Made by a program: the position numbers and the translations under genes
Notes under the pieces: model-generated
Seen by the model: only the letters and a program-made list of their open reading frames with translations
What the model was told of the DNA's origin: nothing
Databases searched by the model: none
Assembly: GCA_900642245.1 (NCBI GenBank)
Contig: CAAAJI010000027.1
Coordinates: forward strand, 184,897 to 248,896
From: Fragilaria radians
Taxonomy: Eukaryota > Bacillariophyta > Fragilariophyceae > Fragilariales > Fragilariaceae
Direction of reading: 5' to 3'
Length of the DNA stretch: 64,000 bases
In this document: positions 22,658 to 33,410 of the stretch, piece by piece
Numbering within the stretch: position 1 is the stretch's first letter
Layout of the letters: every line of letters starts with the position of its first letter

Positions 22658-23803
22658 TCATGGATGAATGATGGAAGGCTTCATGGTATTGGATACCTTC
22701 ATCCGATATCGTTCTGAATTTTTGGTGTGAGGTAATCCTGAACATGGAATTCCATCCATGTTACGATCTAATTTGGCAACATCTCCATAAAACGGTTGAT
22801 AGTATTCAAACCAAGACAGAGCATCCTCATAGGTCGTAAAATCCGAACATTGCTTTGTATCACCTGGATTCTTTGGTGGTGTAGGGTGACTTTTGCTATC
22901 CAAATTGGGATTATGCGTGTTTTGTGTTTGAATACTTTGTTGTGAGATCGGTTCAAATTGTAGTTCATCATTGAATTCATCATCATGGAAAGTACCTTGA
23001 GAATATGATCCTTTGTTAGTTTGGCAGGTTTGATACATCCCCATGTTTTGAATCTTGGCTTGTTCGTTCAAATGTTCCAGCTCAGTGGTCAAACCAGGAA
23101 CTATCATTTCAGCTTCCCTTAGGCCTCGTGGACTAGGTTTGGCCATACCTACCCGTACCAATTCTAAATTCACAAACTTGTTATGTTTCTCATCCTCCTT
23201 GGTGGGGGGTATGAATAGCAAAACCTTGGGTCGGAGTACACCGTGTTGCTTATCCTTCGTATTCCATTCGTTTGATGACGGTAGGAGGATTAGATGTACT
23301 TTTGTATCTGGTGGTAATAATTGTTTCAGCTTTGACGCTGGAGTGTAGGTCATACAATCTGGGAATGCTCCAGAATAGGACGATGACGGAGTTTGAATGG
23401 CAGCAAGTGACACCAGACCACGTCTCTGAAGCTTGATAGTATTGCCATCAACGACACGAACGACCAAATCATCGAATTCGATTGCGTTTGTATGGATTGA
23501 GTTCAAAATTAGGGATGAATAATCATTGTCTAATAGACTCAGTGCTGTTGTTGACATTGTCGTACTGGTGGTTGTAACAGCCAACCAAAAAGGTACAGTT
23601 ATCCTCCTCGGAGTGATAAGACTATCCAATGCAGCACGAGACGAGCGAACACAATCATGCGCATTGACCTTGATAAGCTGCATCGTATTCATAGGAACAT
23701 TATCAATCATCATTGCATCCACAGACAACAAAAGCAATATCCCCGCCATACATATTGATATAATAACATGAGTCCCATGCTGATTGACAGCCGTAATGCA
23801 CAT
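22658..23803 (-). CDS. Secreted SNase-like fold plus Excalibur domain protein, active site degenerate
   Basis: A single exon of 381 residues. The N-terminus has a hydrophobic signal (IISICMAGILLLLSVDA). Residues about 112-258 follow the staphylococcal-nuclease fold: LVVRVVDGNTIKL, LAAIQTPSS, a long-strand region, FVNLELVRVGMAKP, and a final helix with EQAKIQNMGMY. Residues about 318-358 form an Excalibur-type motif with Cys319 and Cys354 and a calcium-loop-like LDRNMDGIPC. Family knowledge: SNases cut nucleic acids using calcium, and Excalibur domains sit on extracellular nucleases and surface proteins of bacteria. Active-site positions differ: the DGDT calcium motif reads DGNT, and the I-D-T-P-E motif reads IQTPS. 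Catalysis is therefore doubtful and binding may remain. The architecture points to a bacterial-type ancestor. Confidence 0.8.
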   Translation of the reverse strand: MCITAVNQHGTHVIISICMAGILLLLSVDAMMIDNVPMNTMQLIKVNAHDCVRSSRAALDSLITPRRITVPFWLAVTTTSTTMSTTALSLLDNDYSSLILNSIHTNAIEFDDLVVRVVDGNTIKLQRRGLVSLAAIQTPSSSYSGAFPDCMTYTPASKLKQLLPPDTKVHLILLPSSNEWNTKDKQHGVLRPKVLLFIPPTKEDEKHNKFVNLELVRVGMAKPSPRGLREAEMIVPGLTTELEHLNEQAKIQNMGMYQTCQTNKGSYSQGTFHDDEFNDELQFEPISQQSIQTQNTHNPNLDSKSHPTPPKNPGDTKQCSDFTTYEDALSWFEYYQPFYGDVAKLDRNMDGIPCSGLPHTKNSERYRMKVSNTMKPSIIHP

Positions 23804-23976
23804 CCTTTTTTATGGCATCACACGCTACTCTATCATTGGGAAGGAAACCTTGTAGCACAAAGAATAATTATCCCTAACACAAATATTGCTAATGTTACTC
23901 TACAAATTAACGAACTCTTGTAAACGGAGCTCTCACAAGCCAAGACCAATTTCATTTTTCAAAACCAAAGCTTCTC

Positions 23977-24168
23977 CGGTATTCAATGTATTCCATCCCA
24001 ACAGATTCTCAAATGTTATTCGTGTTAACATCCATCATTCCATGATCCATATGCCCAAAAGAATCGTATTTGGATGTATCTACTTTGCTCTTTTGAATCA
24101 CGTTGCTTTCACAGTTACGGTATTCAATGTATTCCATCCCAACAGATTCTCAAATGTTATTCGTGTTA
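23977..24168. repeat. Two-copy repeat with identical 51-bp core, 141-bp period
   Basis: The same 51 bases occur at 23977-24027 and 24118-24168. The sequence after each core is also similar but diverged (CCATGATC, then AATCGTA, then TTGGATA/G). The period of 141 is divisible by three, so both strands keep short open frames through the repeat. It lies just upstream of the SNase-like gene start. Confidence 0.85.
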
Positions 24169-24731
24169 GCTGTGATCCTTCCATGATCAGAATCGTACTT
24201 GGATACACTTTGATCCTTTGCATAACGTTGTTCTTTGCTTTGCGTTCTACGAATCGTGTCAAAACTGAAATCCTTTCGTATGTATCAACATGCCCAAACA
24301 GCATACTAGATTGCGGAGTCATTAGTTCCGCTTCTCCCTGCGGACTTAGGAACTGCTGGCTCTTGTATTGATATATGGGCGAGGTAAGATAACAGCTTGA
24401 ATCAGATTTTAATTCTCTTGCACCACCTCTGTGACTTTTCCGATTTGATTTTAGATTGTTTTTGATTTAATCTCATCTTGTTGAATACTTTCTCGAATCA
24501 TCCCATGCACAAAAACTCTTTTTATGGGTCTCGTATCACTCCGCCATAATATGTGTAAGACAGACAATAACATAATTATATGAAACTTTGGATGAATTCC
24601 AAGCGGAAGAGTCATGAAGCTAATCTGAATGAAAATAGCCAATTTGTTTACTTTCTCCTGCCTCTATAGTAACACCAAAACTGATCCTCTTCAAGCCTTG
24701 AATACTCCAGCTTTTCCAAAATTCTTCAGTC

Positions 24732-24782
24732 AAATAGGCCTAAACTGGTCCAATAAATAGGCCTAAACTGGTCCAATAAATA
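24732..24782. repeat. 23-bp tandem repeat, 2.2 copies
   Basis: The unit AAATAGGCCTAAACTGGTCC plus AAT is repeated exactly at 24732 and 24755, with a partial third copy. It is non-coding. Confidence 0.85.
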
Positions 24783-26200
24783 ATGTAGTCAGTTGCGCCA
24801 TAGTGTTTCTCACAAGATGAATGAAACCCCATAAGTAGAATATCATTGCTCATATTAGTAATCTCTTCTATTTGGATTTCATTGGTTATCAGTATTCTTT
24901 GAGATTGGCAGCATTAGATGACATTGGCACTACTCTAATTCAGTCTCAACATGAAATTCGTTCTTCTTGCATTACTATAGTATGGTTGATCTACAAGTAA
25001 ATGAAAGCTCTTAACATTGGAAGCCTTTTTCTCAAAAAGATTATTGTCAATGCATCTTGAGAAAAATAGCAATTTTAGGCTCCCTTTCAATCAAGTCTCG
25101 CAGGACTTTGTAGTACTAGGTATACGTTGTCCTTATGAAGATGAAGTGCACTCCATGTGCCAGATGCATGAATAAGATACCATAAGGGCTTTCGTAGTTG
25201 AGCATTGTGTTAAAATGAGGTAGAGAAAGCTCATGATTTTGATCTTTTAAATAGAGCAAGGCATCAAAACATCTTTGTGTCCAATCGGAATTTCTCAGAT
25301 GAGACTTTGTACAATACATTCTAGACCAAATTGCACAAGCTGCATGTTTCATTATTTTAAGCTTAGGTACAGTTTAGTCTCAGTCTGAGTGGATAAGAAG
25401 ATAAGTATTACTTATGCAAATCACAATTTTGTCAATCCATCATTTCTTCTTTTTGATTTGTAACATGAGGGGAACTTGCATGGATTTCCCGGACCGTCTT
25501 AACTCTGATCAAGACTTTGAGCACAATCCTTTGCTCAGATATTGAAGATAGTGATTTCCCATCATTTGACAGCTACTAATCTTAGAAGTCTAAAGGCATG
25601 TAAATAACCAATTATTCGTTGACGTAAGTATATTTCAATGCCAGAGAATTTCGATTTAGGTCATTTCCACGATTGAACTAGTCTCGTTGAGTGAATGTCA
25701 ACACTGCAACAGTTTGAGAAAACAAAACTACTTCAAGCCCCCTTCACATCTCAGTATGTACTACCATTAAACCCCTCTAACACAAGATGAAGAATATCTC
25801 CAGTATTGGAAAAAGAGTTAGATTATACGATTGATTGCTATATATTTTTACGTGAAAGGAACGCTTCTGTAGACGATGCCTTATCAGAACCCCGTGAATG
25901 AAAAACGATGCCGAGAGAATTCAATGGTCATTGACTAATCGTACTTCCTTGTGAGCTTGTGCGATTGTGAGTGCGTACTTGAGTTTCTATTGACGCAAAA
26001 CGTTTGAAATCTAAGTAGGGAACGTGATGTCACAAACTAAATCTTGGCAGCGTCATTACATCGATTTGTCACGACTAATAAACACTACTTGAAGTATTGT
26101 TCCGGCTTATGATGCGTGACCTAGTGAGCCACTTTGAACCAGAGATTGATGCAAAGGAAATCCGAAGGGACTAATTAAACATTTACATCGCAAGACCGAA

Positions 26201-27475
26201 ATGTTTCACCTAGGTTGTGCAGTACTCGAAGCACCTTGCGTAAGTTTAGTACCAAATTCAGTCTTAGGGAATATTGGTGAAGTACAATTGAAGCAAAAAT
26301 TTCAAAGTTTTGTTGTGAAAATGATGAATACGGAAAAATCCTTTAAACAAAAACGAAGAACGGATGCTACCAGAGAGCTGCCTGCAAAGAAGATTATATG
26401 CTTGTCAAGAAGTCGTTCAGTCTTGTGTCTAGCACGGGGATTGCCTCGTGATCACAATGCTACCACTGCTATTTTGGAAATTCCAGAAGACGCCCCACAT
26501 GGCTTGCTGTTGATTTGCTCTCATTCAGGATGTGCAAAATCCCATAGGAGATTTCGATACTGTAAAGGTGAGAATATGAGGAAATCCTATCCATCCATGA
26601 ACAATACCTAGACTGAGCCATGGATATCCGGCCGATGCTAAGTCTAACTAAGTGTTCTCTCCTTCAAAGTTTGTGATACTCCTGTAGCGAAGAAGAATTT
26701 TATTTCACTACATGGCCATGGAATCCTCAGTGCCGGAAAAGATATCAAAATTAAAGTCGATAATGTCTTTGGCATGGTTAGGGGCTCAGTGCCATTAAGC
26801 AACAGGCAATCTGTTTATGTGCATCAAGGCAATGATGTTGAATGCACTGCTAATGATGTGGATAATCATGTATGGAAAGTCAAGAAACCGAAATTTTCCT
26901 TTTCCTGCGACATGCAAAGGCAGTGTGTCACCAAGAGTGACGTAATCGAGCGCATACCTAGTAGCATGATTCATATCATATCTGAGAACGAAGACGAAGG
27001 CAACTTGTTTGATACACCAAAAAAGGCGAAACACGTCCTTTTTGACGAAAATGCAAATTTCATGAAAAATACAAGTCCCCCAAAGATCACTTCAGATTGG
27101 AATTTACCAGTGAATTACAAAGAAGATTTTTATGAACGTATGATTTTCCGTCGTACCTCTTTATCTGAATCTCGAAGGAATGAAAAAGAAGTTCAAGAAT
27201 TTAAGAAGGTGTCTTGCCGAAATCAAAGTAAGTTGATTGAACCAAGGTCCGATACCTCCTGCTTCACCGTAAACTTGCTTCCACAAGCTTTTACAGATCA
27301 AGGTATCATGAAGCTACATACAGCGGCTCCACAAGACATGAACAGCATGAATGATCCATATACCACTGACTTGAAGGATCATTATATTGATAGTGACATG
27401 CATTTACCGATTGTAGAAGGTGAAGACTTGATAGCCTTTTTTGAATGGATTCAAAATATAGGAGACTTCGAGTAA
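26201..27475 (+). CDS. Paralogue A of a two-exon Cys/His-rich family
   Basis: Exons 26201-26567 and 26670-27475 (102-base intron, phase 1) join to 390 residues. The conserved module begins LCLARGLPRDHN and continues AILEIPEDAPHGLLLICSH, CAKSHRRFRYCK, then across the intron VCDTPVAKKNF and LHGHG. Candidate zinc ligands are the Cys of CLARG, the CSHSGC pair, the YCKVC pair and the HGH pair. The long Ser/Lys/Asn-rich middle is not conserved. The C-terminus has GEDLIAFFEWIQ, shared with paralogues B and C. I recall similar CPARG...PVAKRNF modules among uncharacterised diatom proteins, but no function is known to me; binding to nucleic acid or protein is a guess. The start is uncertain: an inner Met at about 26321 would remove a poorly supported 40-residue extension. 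The Pro of CPARG is Leu here. Confidence 0.8.
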
Positions 27476-28432
27476 AGTGACATGAGATACTCTCGACGCT
27501 AGCTTGTTTCAAAGAGTTCTGTTTCAAAGCGTTCCGTTTCAAAGAACCATCAATGTATGCGGCTTCTAGATAAAAATCGTTCTTTAACGAGAATATATAG
27601 GAGAATCAAGAAAAAATGCTTTTTTTGTAGATGATACACATTAGATTTAATTAGGATTCTTCTTTTGGCAAATTTCAATAAAAAGTGATTTACTTTCATT
27701 TGGCCTCTAGAAAAAAAAGAATTAACAGAAAATGATAGGAAGGATAATTGATGGAACTTCACCTCTCAATTATGTATGCATGACAGGGATTCCAGGCTCA
27801 AATAATATATATGAATCACTTGAACGACACAGTGTCACTATTATTCAATTTTTTTGAAAAAGCAGTCAAATACACCAATAGGGGTGCTTGAAAACCTGTT
27901 CTCCAAGTGTCATACCAAAGGAAAACTCAAAGAAAGAAAAGTGAGACAAAAAAGCTGAATATATTGATGTATCCAAATGATTAGCCCTGTCATTCATTCT
28001 TGTAATTCAAGGTCTAGGAGCCAAGTACTTGTAAAGGAAAAGCAATATTTGAAGGCCATGGAGGCATCATTTTCCGGGTTGGCAACAGATGAGCTACTCT
28101 AAGGATAATTGCTGTTAATATTATCTTAATTTCTTCAATCAACTACCGAAAAAATTCAATTGTAGTACTGGAGACATGACAGCCTTTGTGGAAACTGGTT
28201 GAAGGAAAATGCAATAATTATTGTATCGTAACATGACATCCAATACTTTTCGAAAAGAAATTCTATCATGATGAAAAGCAAGATTATCAATTTGTATTCA
28301 TACACGTGGAAGCTAGAATGGGATGTAGCCTTGAGTCACTTCATTTGCATCCACTATTTTCTATATTGGATTCTAATATGGAGGTATAGTATTTAATTCC
28401 ATGTCTAACCTATTCCAAAATTTAATCATCCT
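27476..28432. other. Intergenic between convergent genes
   Basis: This contains the 3' ends of paralogue A and AIM24. GTTTCAAAG(A/C)G is repeated three times at 27507-27544. The rest is AT-rich and no gene was recognised. Confidence 0.4.
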
Positions 28433-29561
28433 TTATGTAGATTCACCTGGAGTGTTAGTACTATCACCAGATGAACCACCAATACCACCAATTGGTATGG
28501 GAACCGCAAGTCCTCCACCACTTGGAACACGTCGTGCAATTTCGGCAATCATACGTTGTGGCGGTTGACCTTGCAACCAAACAGTGCCTGGTCCAGTAAG
28601 CGTCGTTACAAACAAACCCTCTCCACCAAATAAAACATTCTTAATACCAGGCATCATTTGAACATCTTTTAATATTTTTTCATTGAAAGTTGAAATATAG
28701 ATGCGATAGGAAAAGTGGGTAAGTGCAGCCTATGGGAATGCAAGATTTGAAGCGGGGGGACGTACCGTACTGTACTGTTGGACTGAATGCTACCAAACAA
28801 CCGGAGGAAATTCGTAATTGTTCAGCATCATCCAAATCTCGTCGGATAAGAGTCCCTCCCGCCTTGATAAAGACATCTCCTTCTCCTGTTAGTGCTTGCA
28901 GGACAAATCCTTCACCACCAAAAAATCCTGTCGTCATGTTTTTGGCAAATTCCATGGTGACATCAATGGTATGAGACGCACAAAGGAGTGCCCCCTTTTG
29001 ACAGACAAGCTTTCCACCATATTCATCGACCGAGAGACGTAAAATTTTGGAGGGAAAGTCAGTTCCTAATGCGACTTGACCATACGTCCCAGGCGGTCCA
29101 TCGTATCGATAATCGCTAATAAAGATATTCTGTCCAGTCAATAGACGCTGAAATCCTGCACTAAGTCCCCCTCCAGTTGTTGTTTCCATAGTAACTCCAT
29201 CGGTAAGGTACAGCATAGCCCCCGACTCAGCACGCAGTACTTGGCCAGGCTCCAAGCGTATGGTAACAATTTGACTTTCGTTACCCTCGATTTGTGATGC
29301 TGTATCAAATGAAATGGGGGTCCCTACAACACCATCTGAACTAGTTTTGGCAGGGAGTGATGAATAATAACGAGGAGATGACGAAGCTGGTTTCCATTTG
29401 GTGTGAAGTGCAAATTGTATTGGCATCCTTCTAAGCATGAGATTAGAGGATTTCGCTTGGATTGAAAAGGCAGCAAGGCAATTTAAGTTCAGCTTAGTCT
29501 TTCTTGCCATCACTATTGTAGAAAGTGATTTCTCTAATGTTAGGCCAATAGATCGTAACAT
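28433..29561 (-). CDS. AIM24: AIM24-family (TIGR00266) mitochondrial protein, two exons
   Basis: Exons in transcript order are 29561-28766 and 28665-28433 (100-base intron), joining in frame to 342 residues. The first 70 residues are basic and Ser-rich without acidic residues until later, as expected of a mitochondrial presequence. The family domain follows: IVTIRLEPGQVLRAESGAML, a Gly-rich TTGGGLSAGF, then ISDYRYDGPPGTYG and FFGGEGFVLQALTGEGDVFI. The splice restores VQYDVQMMPGIKN, followed by LFGGEGLFVTTLTGPGTVWLQ, the second pseudo-repeat of the AIM24 beta-fold. Family knowledge: yeast Aim24 stabilises the MICOS complex of the inner mitochondrial membrane, and bacterial relatives are uncharacterised. 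The C-terminus is Gly/Pro/Ser-rich. It converges with paralogue A. Confidence 0.92.
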
Positions 29562-30319
29562 TGTTCAACTACGATGAAGTTCGTTGCAATAAAGATTTGT
29601 TTCCTGTCAAGTAAACACATTTGTCACTGTTCCATTGACTACTGGTCGTTGTAGTTCATGGAATTCCAAAGGTTTCCAGGTCTAGTAAGCTTTGTCAGCA
29701 GTGTTAGTAAAATTTGGACGTACAATAGTTACTGTACCATTTATAAACCAAATCCTCTCGTTAAATCCTGGATGAATTCCGTTCACGAGGGATTTAATTG
29801 TTACTACGTAGAGGATTTGCAGTTTCTAAATTGGCTGCATATTTCCATCATCGGTTTCTTGAAGTTTATTCACGCATTGTAGTACAAACGTAAAAAAAGA
29901 AGGAACATGGTCTTTCAGAAAAAGAATGCTAAATCCCTTGGATCCTCATCAGCTTTTTTTGTTACTAGGTTATAATGCTTTCATTTTCCTCTTTCTCCAT
30001 CAAACACAAGTTGTATAGTACCTTAACTATAATCCTTACGCATATATTCATGCACATTACAGTAATTTGTTACATGCACAGAGCAAACCACCTTTTTTAT
30101 TCATGAAGTGCTAGAGATTTATGACTGGAAAGGGCATTACTTGGAATCAAGTTTCCTGAAATGTTAGGAGGCTTTCTGTTTCTTTGTGTAAGAACCATAA
30201 TTATTGATTTTCATATGAAAGGTGACCAGCAAAGATTAAGTGCAAAGACTCAACTTCTTCAGAGGTAGATATATGGTGTTTGAAAAGGGCCATACAACCT
30301 GCAAGTTCTAAAGGTACTA
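29562..30319. other. Intergenic upstream of AIM24
   Basis: The promoter of AIM24 should lie at the left edge. An open frame at 29,658-29,882 has no recognisable features. Nothing else is seen. Confidence 0.4.
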
Positions 30320-30791
30320 GGACTGAATCACCAGAATCTTGTATCACTATCTGCTAAGTCCATTTTTAATCCACATTCCCTTACCTGGAATTCTGATAAG
30401 AGTGAATGCTTTAAAGTAAGATTGTATATACCTACACCAGTAAAATGGATGAACCGTAGGAATGGTCAACCACAATTATTGCACTGATTATTGGAAGATT
30501 TCTTTTTGCTGCAGTCTCATGATCAAAACCAACCACATTTGCCTTTCTTGAATTATGCACAGATAAGACTTCCCATACATTTCCTAAAACACAAGTATCT
30601 GCACTACAATCTAAAATACTGATGTGATATCTTTCTGGTAGGAAAGCTAGGTTCATGCATGTATTGTGTAACCTATTACTTATGCTGATGTTTGCATGAG
30701 CACTATGATCTGTTGACCAATAGTCACATTCTAAATCATGTTCAGATTCATATACCATCTTCATAGTGTATAATCCATTTAGCCAACCCAT
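30320..30791 (-). pseudogene. Retroelement protease-region fragment, copy 1
   Basis: The minus strand reads ILDCSADTCVLG, an aspartic-protease D-S/C-A-D-T motif, followed by EVLSVHNSRKANVVGFDHET and NLPIISAI, then in another frame SLLSEFQVRECG. This is the protease segment of a diatom-type copia-like polyprotein as I recall such sequences. Frameshifts after residue 110 break it. The same segment recurs at 41.7 kb on the other strand. Confidence 0.65.
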
Positions 30792-31449
30792 GCTTAAAAT
30801 TCCTCTAAATCATAATAGCAGTTATGACATTTTCAAGTCTTTTAGTCCTGACGTTTTTGTTCCCAATAGTTTCATATTACGTATTTAATTGACTCTATGG
30901 CCTTATACCATCTTGTTTGGCCCTATTCTCAATGCGAATCCTGCGACCTACTCTGAATGCTTAATGATAGCTGACGTTTCCTTGTTTGGACATTTCAATG
31001 TCTCCAACGAAAGGTTTTCTGAGGAACTGGTGTCTTGAATATCTTGGGTATTTTGGAATTTCTAAATGTGTTGGATTTGATGCCTTGTGGTCTAAGGGAT
31101 GAGCAAGGCACAGATAAAAATGATTGGTCCACACAGCCAGACAATGGCACTGGAAATTTGAAGATGCAATTTCGGATATAAAAAAATCAAGTTGATCCTT
31201 GTGTGATCACGAAAGAAGAAGATCAAAATAAAATGTTTTATTAAACTGCATGTGGATGCCTGTACTGTGTCACAAGATCTCAAATGTTGGAAAGTTTAAT
31301 TGAAAAGTTACAAAATGCATTCAAAAAGAAATTAAAACATATTTTTGGGATGCGAAATTGATTCTTACATAAGTATAATTTCATAAGAAAGAATCATTGA
31401 AAAATTGAAAGAAAGGAGTAAGTCAATGTTGGACAAAGGTGAATATGAT
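30792..31449. other. Decayed DNA between retroelement fragments
   Basis: No frame matches a known domain. By position it may be lost gag/protease spacer sequence. Confidence 0.3.
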
Positions 31450-31960
31450 TCCACTTTCGGTCCAGGGTATATTGTGATTTGTCTTGATCAAGAATTTTTT
31501 CACAGCATTGGAAAATATTTTGCATGGCTGATGTAATGTTGCTGAATATTTTCATTCTATTGAAGAAACCTGTTCCTTAAATGTGTCAAGTATCCTTTGC
31601 ATTTTTCATTTGTTCTCTTGATAAGCCAAATTACCAAGGCCTGCGCAAAAGCTAGAGCTTTCTTGTAATTTAATTCAATGTTCCTTAATGTCTAATTTCC
31701 ATATCTCAAGCTATACTAGATTTTTTGGATCAGGATCAGACGGTGCCTCAGGATTATCAAATTCCAGCTTCATCATGGCATTGGTGAGCTCATAGGTGAA
31801 CTATGTATATGCTTGTACCACACAATTGACTATTTCTTTTGTTGTTCTGGTGTAATGGTCAGGATTTTGTCCTCCTTTTGAATCATAGATGCTCCCTACC
31901 TTTTAACTTCATGGGACTTCTCACACCGTTATTCTGAATAAAACCTATCTGGTTTCAATG
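31450..31960 (-). pseudogene. Gag-like retroelement fragment
   Basis: On the minus strand, pieces such as FTYELTNAMMKLEFDNPEAP and DIKEH followed by QRILDTF resemble the helical gag of copia-type elements (the part that precedes the zinc knuckle). Several stops interrupt it. Together with the protease fragment to its left it is probably one decayed element. Confidence 0.4.
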
Positions 31961-32427
31961 TAGATTTTGATTGCATACGTCTCCAGTATTGGACTCGTTT
32001 TTTTGCACCATTGCAGATGACGAGCCTTCGGTTTCTCTTGTCATGCTATGTTTGAACTTTGGTTGATTCCGATGTCTAGAAAACAAATATATTGCTGCTG
32101 GCTCATAAACATGCTTGGTTCACCTCAGTTGATTGTTTAATTTGACATTACATGTTTCACAGGCGATCTTTCTCATTTCAAATCATATTTTTTCAATTCT
32201 ACCATATGGTTGGGTCAGGCATAAAGGCTCACCTAACAGTGATGGAAAACAATTTGTGAGACAATCTGCGATCCTAGCAAGCAAATGATAATGAGCAATG
32301 ACATCCGATTACAGATAAGAAATTTTCTCAATAAGCAATAGCATTAAGTCCAAATCTTAAAATAATCACTCTGTTAATCTTTCAATATCATAAATCTCTT
32401 CCAAATAGTTACAAAGTGAAATAGCAA
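31961..32427. other. Intergenic downstream of paralogue B
   Basis: The 3' UTR of paralogue B probably starts at 32,427. I see nothing else. Confidence 0.4.
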
Positions 32428-33410
32428 TTAGTCAAATATAGTTCCATCATAATGTATCCAGTCAAAGTAAGCGATCAAGTCATCACCTGTAACAACCGGT
32501 AGGTTTAAGTTTTCATCCATTAACGAATCACCGATCTCATTGCGGAAAGACTGGGTTTCATCTTTGGCTTTTCGCGCCATATCGCTCTCTAAATTTGAAG
32601 CATTCTCGTATCTCACACCTGTTATCGTGGGATTATTTGTCAAGCTTGAATGTTCTTTACAATTGCCAATGGATTTTGAGGATGTTTTCCGAGTGACGAG
32701 ATCTGCTGGAAAATTCGATAAAAATCGTTCATAAGCTTCAACTCTCTTATGGCTTGCTTTATATGTCACTATTTCTAGACATGATGGGGATTTCATAAAC
32801 TCTTCGCAACATATGCGATTTGTTCCAGCACTTAATACTGGCCCCAAATTTTTGCTGTGCCTCAGGTTGTTATCTGAATTATTGGCCGATATCATGTAAT
32901 CTCTTGTAGTAGAGGGGGAAAGGGGTTGGGAGGGAGACGTTCCACGATGAATGCCAACTCCAATGCCATCCATATCTCTCGAAGTCTTTATTACACCATG
33001 TCCATGAAGCGAGACAAAATTCTTTTTAGCAACTGGAATGTCGCAAACTAAATGATGACATGAATTCTGAAGGTTAGGTCGTCTTTCATACCATTCTACG
33101 GAGACCTCATAGATCCCTAAGTGTTTTACTCACCTTTGCAGTAACGAAACGCTCGCTTAGAATTGGCACATTCAGACTGTGAGCAAGTCAACAGCAATCC
33201 ATGTGAAGCGTCTGATGGAATCTCTAAAACAGCAGTATTTGGATTGTGGTGCTCTCTTGAAAGTCCTCGTGCCGGGCATACAAACGAACGATTCATTTCA
33301 TTCAAAGAATATAATTCCGGCGAAGGCATTGACTTCGACGAATATGGGAAAAAAGTTGTAATCATCCGCAGCTTGATCTTTACTATATGACCTTCAAGCG
33401 TAGCGTACAC
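32428..33410 (-). CDS. Paralogue B of the two-exon Cys/His-rich family
   Basis: Exons in transcript order are 33410-33134 and 33047-32428 (86-base intron, phase 1), joining to 298 residues. The module reads VCPARGLSREHHN, VLEIPSDASHGLLLTCSQ, CANSKRAFRYCK, then VCDIPVAKKNF and LHGHG across the intron. All cysteines match paralogue A, but the CSH histidine is Gln, arguing that this His is not an essential ligand. The C-terminus is LPVVTGDDLIAYFDWIHYDG. The middle, between the HGH pair and the C-terminal motif, is shorter than in A and C and Ser/Thr-rich. Start choice is weak: several in-frame Met codons precede the module (MITTF, MPSPE, MNRSF). Strand is opposite to paralogue A, so A and B are not a simple tandem duplication. 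Confidence 0.8.

Larger units (their letters stand above)
23804..26200. other. Intergenic, with local duplications
   Basis: This 2.4-kb stretch holds the upstream region of the SNase-like gene, a two-copy 141-bp repeat (described separately), a 23-bp tandem repeat at 24,732, and the presumed promoter of paralogue A. A 78-residue open frame at 25,116-25,352 (minus) could not be assigned. No gene is supported. Confidence 0.4.

Noticed and set aside
25116..25352. 78-residue minus-strand open frame considered as a copia integrase piece
   Set aside because: I could not align it to the conserved integrase C-terminal motifs.
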